Source of the DNA: JBAXGW01 sp037139195
Lineage (GTDB): Bacteria > Bacteroidota > Bacteroidia > Bacteroidales > JAHJDW01
NCBI GenBank assembly: GCA_037139195.1
Contig: JBAXGW010000033.1
Span: forward strand, 1 to 46,832
DNA: 46,832 nt
Direction of reading: 5' to 3'
Shown one piece after another: positions 42,801 to 46,832 of this stretch (position 1 is the stretch's first letter; each line of letters begins with the position of its first letter). A model generated the notes under the pieces. That model searched no databases. It was not told where the DNA came from and saw only the letters and a program-made list of their open reading frames with translations. Position numbers and translations under genes: made by a program.

Positions 42801-45800
42801 AACACCATCTGATAAATTTGTAGGTATGGAACTTTGGAACAAGTCTGATGCTTTTAGCGAATATTTTTATAATGATGGTTATAATACAGGAGATGGTGGA
42901 TTAAGTTACTATGCAGAAGCTTTAGCAAACAAATGGAAAATTGGAGCAGCTGGCTCTGATGATAATCACGATGCTACTTGGGGAACTGATAATGATTATC
43001 GCCTTGCGGTGCTTGCTACTGCTAAAACTCGTACTGCTATTTTCGAAGCTATACAACAAAAACGTTTCTTTTCTACATTAGATAAAAACCTTCGTCTTTC
43101 TTTTAAATTAAATGGTCAAGAAATGGGATCTACTGTTAATGCAGGAAATTTAACTCTTGTTGTTAGCGCAGCTGATGGCGACAATGAGTCATTTAATAGA
43201 ATTCAATTATATAAAAATGGTATAGTTGCTCAAACTTGGACTCCTAATCAAGCCAATGCAACAGCAACAACTACAATTACTGCTGCTGATGGCGATTTCT
43301 ACTATATTACTGTTCGCCAAACTGATGGAGACGAAGCTGTTTCTTCTCCTATTTATATTAGCGGCGTTTCTTCTAACCAAAATCCAACAGTTTCGATTAC
43401 TAGTCCAGCAAATAATACTAGCTATACCACAGGAACAACAGTAGAGATAGCTGCAACTGCATCTGACGCAGACGGAAGTATTTCTAAAGTTGAATTTTAT
43501 CAAGGAACTACGCTTTTAGGTGAGGATTTAACTTCTCCATACACTTACTCTTGGATAAATGTAGGTGCTGGAAATTATTCAATCACAGCAAAAGCTTACG
43601 ATAACTTAAATGCAATAGGAACATCTGCTCCAATTCAAATTACAGTTTCATCGCCAATAACCTGTGAAAATATAAATACCAATTATACTATGGGATTTGA
43701 AACAACTGAAGATTTTAATGGGTGGTCAATAGCAAATGTTGCAAGCGACACTTCTACTTGGAAAAAATTCAACAATGTTTCTTATGCACATTCTGGTACT
43801 GTTTCAATGAGTTATATTTATAATGGTGATGCTACAACTCCTGGAAATGACTGGTTATTTACAAAATGTTTAAATTTAGAAGCGGGTCAGCAATATGAAT
43901 TATCGTTATGGTATAGAATGAGAAATGGTTCTACTGGTACTGTTTACCCTGAGAAGCTAAAAATTAGTTATGGTTCTCAAGCTACAGTTGCTGGAATGAC
44001 TCAACTTATTAATGATTTAGGCGAAGTGAATAATGCAACGTATCAACAAGGTACTTATAATTTTACACCTACTGCAAGCGGTACATACTATATTGGATTC
44101 AATTGTTATAGTGATGCTGACAAATATCAATTATTTATAGATGATATTCAATTGAAAAAAACTATCAATCCTGTTACAGGTATTAGTGTTACACCAACTA
44201 CTTTATCGCTAATCGAAGGTGGAAGTACAGCTCAATTAACTGCTACTATTGCTCCTGCTAATGCTTCTAATCAAAATGTTACTTGGTTATCAAGTAATAC
44301 TAATATTGCGAGTGTTTCTAACACGGGTGTGGTTACTCCTATTGCTGTTGGTAATTGTAATATTACTGTTACTTCTGTTGATGGAAATTTATCAGCTATT
44401 TGCGCTGTTACTGTTTCGGCTAATGTTGTTTCTGTTAATGGAATTAGCGTTACACCAACTACTTTATCGTTAATCGAAGGCGGAAGTACTGCTCAATTAA
44501 CTGCTACTATTGCCCCTGCTAATGCTACTAATCAAAATGTTACTTGGTTATCCAGCAATCCTAGTATAGCTAGCGTTTCTAGCGCGGGCGTGGTTACGCC
44601 TATTGCTGTGGGTAATTGCAATATTACTGTTACTTCTGTTGATGGAAATTTATCGGCTGTTTCTGCTGTTACGGTTTCTGCTAACGCTATTTCTGTTACT
44701 GGAATCAGTGTTACACCTACAACTTTATCACTTATTCAAGGTGGAAATACGGCTCAATTAACTGCTACTATTGCCCCTGCTAATGCCACTAATCAAAATG
44801 TTACTTGGTTATCAAGCAATCCTAGTATTGCTAGCGTTTCTAACACGGGTGTGGTTACGCCTCTTGCTGTAGGTAATTGCAATATTACCGTTACTTCTGT
44901 TGACGGAAATTTATCTGCTGTTTCGGCTGTTACTGTTTCGGCTAATATTGTTCCTGTAACATGGATTTCTGTTTCTCCAACAACCTTATCGCTAATTCAA
45001 GGTGGAAGTACGGCTCAATTAACAGCAACTGTATTACCTGCCAATGCCACTAATCAAGCTATAACGTGGAATTCAAGTAATGTATCTATTGCAAGCGTTT
45101 CTGCTACAGGACTAGTTACTCCTATATCAGTAGGTAATTGTTATATTTTAGTTACAACTGTTGATGGGGGAATTTCTGCAATTTGTAATGTAACTGTTAG
45201 TTCAAATAATGTTTCAGTAGCTAGTATATCAGTTAATCCAACTACTTTGTCCTTATTTGAAGGCGGAAATACATCACAACTTATGGCAACTATAGTTCCT
45301 TCTAATGCAACAAATCAAAACGTTACTTGGCTTTCAAGCAATCCTAACATTGCAAGTGTCTCAAACACGGGTGTTGTCTCTCCTATTGCTGTAGGAAATT
45401 GTAATATTACGGCAACTTCTGTTGATGGCAATTTATCTGCTGTTTGCGCAGTAAATGTTAGTTCTGCAAATATATCTGTATTAGGCGTAACGATAGACCC
45501 AAGCAATTTAACACTTATTGAAGGAGGGAATACAGCTCAGCTTACTGCAACTATTAATCCATCAAATGCAGCTAATCAAACTTTATCTTGGATATCAAGC
45601 AACCCTTTAATTGCAAGTGTTTCGAATAATGGTTTAGTTACTCCTCTGTCAACTGGAAGTTGTAATATTACAGTAACTACTGATGATGGAAACTTTAATG
45701 CTACATGTGCAGTAATTGTTACTCCTCTGGTATCGGTTGAAAATATTGAGAATAATTCTGTTACTCTGCATCCAAATCCATCTACTGGTTTAGTTTACAC

Positions 45801-45990
45801 TAATATTAAGAGTAGTGATTTGGCTAATCTAAATGTAATGGACATACTAGGAAAGAAAGTTAATGTATCAATAATAAACAATGCCAACTCCACAATTCTA
45901 GATTTCAGTTCAATGGAAAACGGAATATATATTATTGATATAACTAAGTCAAAGATTAATACCAAAACCAAAATTGTAATATGTAAGTAA
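39874..45990 (+). CDS. Giant secreted protease/PHP multidomain protein with T9SS type A signal
   Basis: This 2038-residue protein has a signal peptide (1-23) and a propeptide-like region with a sandwich domain (about 80-185). A trypsin-like, lysyl-endopeptidase-type protease follows (about 215-465) with His265 (TADHCGG), Asp317 (SDFLLLQL) and Ser401 (GGSSGSP). Then come PKD (about 475-565), a MAM/choice-of-anchor-J-like domain (566-731), an FN3-like domain (735-835), a PHP-type metallo-phosphoesterase domain (about 838-1070, LHNHTSISDG with His849, His851; SLADHSG; GSDDNHDA), an Ig-like domain (1170-1260), a second copy of the anchor-J domain (1264-1429), six BIG2 domains (1434-1955), and the T9SS signal (about 1958-2038). 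It should be a cell-surface or released enzyme. Confidence 0.9.
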   Translation: MMKKLKTLLMIIGLFTFFQSNAQISVGGIPPSFAKTTNSSFMQKISVPALEISTIEAEDAITIKDGSFPKVAKAIPVNYNMQNSGTWTVLPGRGKIWQLKIQSSGAKALSLMYDNFYLPKGTQLFLYNTDKSQVIGAFTDINNSESGKFCTELIQGEEVTLEYFEPSNDKSTTIYNPIINISGIIYAYRDVEKLFKMQLRETGWGQSESCEVNVNCPEGTNWQKQKRGVAEIFCTEDGSSFGWCSGTLVNNTSQDGTPLFLTADHCGGGAAASVFAYWQFYFNFEASGCSNPSSQPAYNTITGATRKSRGNMSGGSDFLLLQLNSTPPSNYNIYYNGWDKTNTGSNTGVSIHHPAGDIKKISTYTSALTTTSYSGCMASSHWQVQWASTQTNHGVTEGGSSGSPLFNSAGLQIGTLTGGSSYCNAQTSPDDYGKLFKHWDQNGTTSAVQLKPWLDPSNSGVSQLTGYDPNAIAAGPIANFTANATTISAGNSINFSSTSTTPTGTITTYAWQFQGGNPSTSTSATPSVTYTNAGAYNVSLTVTNSGGQTNTKTTNSYITVTAPVTCADLSTNYTMGFETIEDFNGWTVANVANDTSTWKKFNNATYANTGTYSMSYIYNGDATTPGNDWLFTKCLTLEAGQQYELSLWYRMRNGSSGTVYPEKLKISYGSQASVTGMTQLISDLGEVNNAAYRQGIYNFTPSASGTYYIGFQCYSDADKYQLFIDDIQLKKSTSTPAQLASLSTTVVSAILSTTASSGGSISNDGGANITAKGICWSTSQNPVVTGLHTTDGTGNATFTSSMTGLTANTTYYVRAYATNSAGTAYGNQVSFTTAVATTNDYNTYYGILHNHTSISDGTGTASQAYSYARNTAGLDFFSLADHSGSISATEWTTTKDAANAANVDGSFVAFWGFEWTSGGNYGHVAVIGTDDYCTTSGTTNTFSGLCSWLNTRNGVAFFNHPGRENDNSTEFNHFTTTPSDKFVGMELWNKSDAFSEYFYNDGYNTGDGGLSYYAEALANKWKIGAAGSDDNHDATWGTDNDYRLAVLATAKTRTAIFEAIQQKRFFSTLDKNLRLSFKLNGQEMGSTVNAGNLTLVVSAADGDNESFNRIQLYKNGIVAQTWTPNQANATATTTITAADGDFYYITVRQTDGDEAVSSPIYISGVSSNQNPTVSITSPANNTSYTTGTTVEIAATASDADGSISKVEFYQGTTLLGEDLTSPYTYSWINVGAGNYSITAKAYDNLNAIGTSAPIQITVSSPITCENINTNYTMGFETTEDFNGWSIANVASDTSTWKKFNNVSYAHSGTVSMSYIYNGDATTPGNDWLFTKCLNLEAGQQYELSLWYRMRNGSTGTVYPEKLKISYGSQATVAGMTQLINDLGEVNNATYQQGTYNFTPTASGTYYIGFNCYSDADKYQLFIDDIQLKKTINPVTGISVTPTTLSLIEGGSTAQLTATIAPANASNQNVTWLSSNTNIASVSNTGVVTPIAVGNCNITVTSVDGNLSAICAVTVSANVVSVNGISVTPTTLSLIEGGSTAQLTATIAPANATNQNVTWLSSNPSIASVSSAGVVTPIAVGNCNITVTSVDGNLSAVSAVTVSANAISVTGISVTPTTLSLIQGGNTAQLTATIAPANATNQNVTWLSSNPSIASVSNTGVVTPLAVGNCNITVTSVDGNLSAVSAVTVSANIVPVTWISVSPTTLSLIQGGSTAQLTATVLPANATNQAITWNSSNVSIASVSATGLVTPISVGNCYILVTTVDGGISAICNVTVSSNNVSVASISVNPTTLSLFEGGNTSQLMATIVPSNATNQNVTWLSSNPNIASVSNTGVVSPIAVGNCNITATSVDGNLSAVCAVNVSSANISVLGVTIDPSNLTLIEGGNTAQLTATINPSNAANQTLSWISSNPLIASVSNNGLVTPLSTGSCNITVTTDDGNFNATCAVIVTPLVSVENIENNSVTLHPNPSTGLVYTNIKSSDLANLNVMDILGKKVNVSIINNANSTILDFSSMENGIYIIDITKSKINTKTKIVICK
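41569..42066 (+). repeat. Anchor-J domain repeat, copy 1
   Basis: This 498-bp (166-codon) segment inside the giant gene is highly similar to 43663-44160, offset by 2094 bp. At protein level the two are the same for long stretches (for example DATTPGNDWLFTKCL and AGQQYELSLWYRMRNGS). The pair brackets the FN3-like, PHP and Ig-like domains. Confidence 0.92.
43663..44160 (+). repeat. Anchor-J domain repeat, copy 2
   Basis: This is the second 498-bp copy in the giant gene, in the same orientation as copy 1 at 41569-42066. Differences are mostly synonymous or conservative. Recombination between the copies would delete the PHP domain in frame, because the offset of 2094 bp is divisible by three. 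Confidence 0.92.
44173..45738 (+). repeat. Six tandem 261-bp BIG2 repeats
   Basis: Units start at 44173, 44434, 44695, 44956, 45217 and 45478, each exactly 261 bp (87 codons). Each encodes a bacterial Ig-like group 2 domain such as ISVTPTTLSLIEGGSTAQL. Units 1-3 are nearly identical, 4-6 progressively different, as expected for recent expansion from one side. Confidence 0.95.
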
Positions 45991-45995
45991 TTAAT

Positions 45996-46043
45996 AATTT
46001 CCGAGTTATCAATTAACCCTAAATTAATTGATAGCTCGGAATT
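45996..46043 (+). terminator. Hairpin after the giant gene
   Basis: AATTTCCGAGTTATCAATTA pairs with TAATTGATAGCTCGGAATT, a stem of 19 bp with one bulged T and one G-U pair around a 9-base loop. Only ATTATT follows, so the T tract is weak. It begins 5 bp after the stop codon of the giant gene and stands before the second PHP gene. Confidence 0.6.
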
Positions 46044-46076
46044 ATTATCAATCATCAAAACAATTAACTAACTATT

Positions 46077-46781
46077 ATGAAAAAATTAATACTCCTTATT
46101 TTTTTTGTTTTTGGTATTTTTTCAAACCAGTTAAATGCAAAATCAATAAATTTTATTCTTTATAAATTAAAGTACTCTTTTGCAAATTTAAACTTACATT
46201 TGAAAACAGAAGATAGCCTGTCTATTAACAAAAAGATTAACCCAAGCGATTCTTTAGTTCCAGAATACAACACATATTATGGCATTTTACATAATCATAC
46301 AAGTATTTCTGATGGAACTGGCACCGCTTCACAAGCATATACCTACCCAAGAAATAATGCTGGACTCGATTTCTTCAGTTTAGCCGATCATTCTGGAGGC
46401 ATTAGCTCAACTGAATGGACTACTACTAAAAATGCAGCTAATGCAGCCAATGTCGATGGCTCTTTTGTGGCTTTCTGGGGTTTTGAATGGACTTCTGGTG
46501 GCAAATTTGGACATGTTGCAGTTATAGGGACAGAAGATTACTGCACTACTAGTGGAGCAACAAATACATTCTCAGGTTTGTGTACTTGGCTTAATTCTCG
46601 TAATGGAGTAGCTTTCTTCAATCATCCTGGAAGAGAAGACGATATAAACACTGAGTTTAGTCATTTTACTACTTCCCCATCTGATAAGTTTGTTGGAATG
46701 GAACTTTGGAACAAATCTGATGCTTTTAGCGAATATTTTTATAATGATGGTTATAATACGGGTGATGGAGAATTAAGTTAA
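46077..46781 (+). pseudogene. Truncated second PHP-domain protein, cut by the terminal repeat
   Basis: The reading frame begins with a signal peptide (about 1-21, ends LNAKS) and a 45-residue linker. It then repeats the PHP domain of the preceding gene almost word for word: YNTYYGILHNHTSISDGTGT, FFSLADHSGGIS, VAFWGFEWTSGGKFGH. After GYNTGDGELS it stops at a TAA formed at the start of the terminal inverted repeat, where the internal copy continues YYAEALANKWK. The last metal-site segment (SDDNHDA) is therefore missing. The gene was most likely interrupted by an insertion element beyond the window; the lost part may exist on another contig. Confidence 0.85.
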
Positions 46782-46829
46782 CTGGGTATCCCCTTTACTC
46801 ATCTAATATTATTTCGATTTTACTATCAT
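46778..46829. repeat. Right copy of the 52-bp contig-terminal inverted repeat
   Basis: Exact reverse complement of 1-52. It starts within the last codons of the truncated PHP gene. With the final three bases, which have no counterpart at the left end, it makes 55 nt. Confidence 0.9.
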
Positions 46830-46832
46830 TAA

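Noticed and set aside
44173..45738. CRISPR-like array
   Set aside because: The period of 261 bp without unique spacers and the continuous reading frame show protein domain repeats.
1..46832. Linear replicon with telomere-like inverted ends
   Set aside because: The ends are perfect inverted repeats, but the contents are chromosomal housekeeping genes, there is no replication or partition gene, and the right copy cuts a gene. An insertion element or assembly boundary explains it better.
1..46832. Composite transposon bounded by the terminal repeats
   Set aside because: About 46.7 kb carrying aspS, glyS, ftsX and truB would be an implausible cargo, and no transposase is seen.
1..46832. tRNA or rRNA genes
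   Set aside because: No cloverleaf-like segment with a GGTTC-type T-arm and CCA context was found in the spacers by eye; a covariance-model search would be needed to exclude them fully.

Overview
The window is a low-GC, gene-dense stretch from a member of the Bacteroidota. The evidence is: secreted proteins ending in type IX secretion (T9SS) sorting domains of type A (CDS at 8042, 27141, 39874) and type B (CDS at 31879); many upstream regions carrying the Bacteroidota -7 box TAnnTTTG, several with a TTG/TTTG box about 20 bp further up; very weak Shine-Dalgarno sequences; the block ftsX-DUF3098-uppP-truB; and GldL/GldM-related proteins. No rRNA, tRNA, phage, CRISPR or complete transposase gene was found. 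The window looks like one whole assembly contig: its first 52 bases are repeated, inverted and without mismatch, at its right end (46778-46829), and the last gene is cut at that point. This is most simply explained by copies of one insertion element lying just beyond both ends.

Layout. 1-4224 (minus): envelope and housekeeping operon ftsX, DUF3098, uppP, truB, OmpA-like lipid/peptidoglycan-anchored protein. 4350-8045: metallo-beta-lactamase-fold hydrolase (minus), then aspS and a class I mannose-6-phosphate isomerase (plus). 8042-11388: secreted rhodanese, an XRE-like regulator, and divergently a CsgG/TolB-like outer-membrane protein. 11446-13387: a 40-residue lysine-rich protein and an OadA/PycB-like carboxyltransferase whose biotinyl domain has lost its lysine, sharing a bidirectional terminator. 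13597-15863: ECF sigma factor, putative anti-sigma protein and DUF4097-like surface protein. 16111-19596: thiL, a conserved unknown gene and a D-2-hydroxyacid dehydrogenase, ended by a hairpin. 19692-23474: small secreted basic protein, MscS channel, an MlaE/MlaF-type ABC pair, dCMP deaminase-like enzyme. 23567-24116: RelE-type toxin-antitoxin pair. 24359-28313: small membrane protein, glyS, DUF454 protein, T9SS cargo protein.

28495-31554 (minus) is the most unusual part: a PadR-family regulator followed by two membrane proteins that fuse repeated GldL-type transmembrane hairpins (three and two copies of the FKIMHWPGAG motif) to the first transmembrane helix and D1 domain of GldM. These are the two parts of the T9SS/gliding motor, here on single chains, but the channel glutamate of GldL and the partner arginine of GldM are absent at every equivalent position. 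I regard this as the best candidate for an undescribed system in the window, perhaps a sensor or regulator built from motor parts rather than a proton-driven motor.

31879-39389 (minus): a 1070-residue type B T9SS cargo with lamin-tail, PKD and SprB-like modules, a CobW-type metallochaperone GTPase, a TPR protein built from a 193-residue duplication, and a coupled pair made of a GME-fold (DUF6873-like) protein and a radical SAM enzyme. 39874-46781 (plus): a 2038-residue secreted protein that joins a trypsin-like protease, PKD, two copies of a MAM-like domain, a PHP metallo-phosphoesterase-like domain and six BIG2 repeats, followed by a truncated second gene carrying the same PHP domain.
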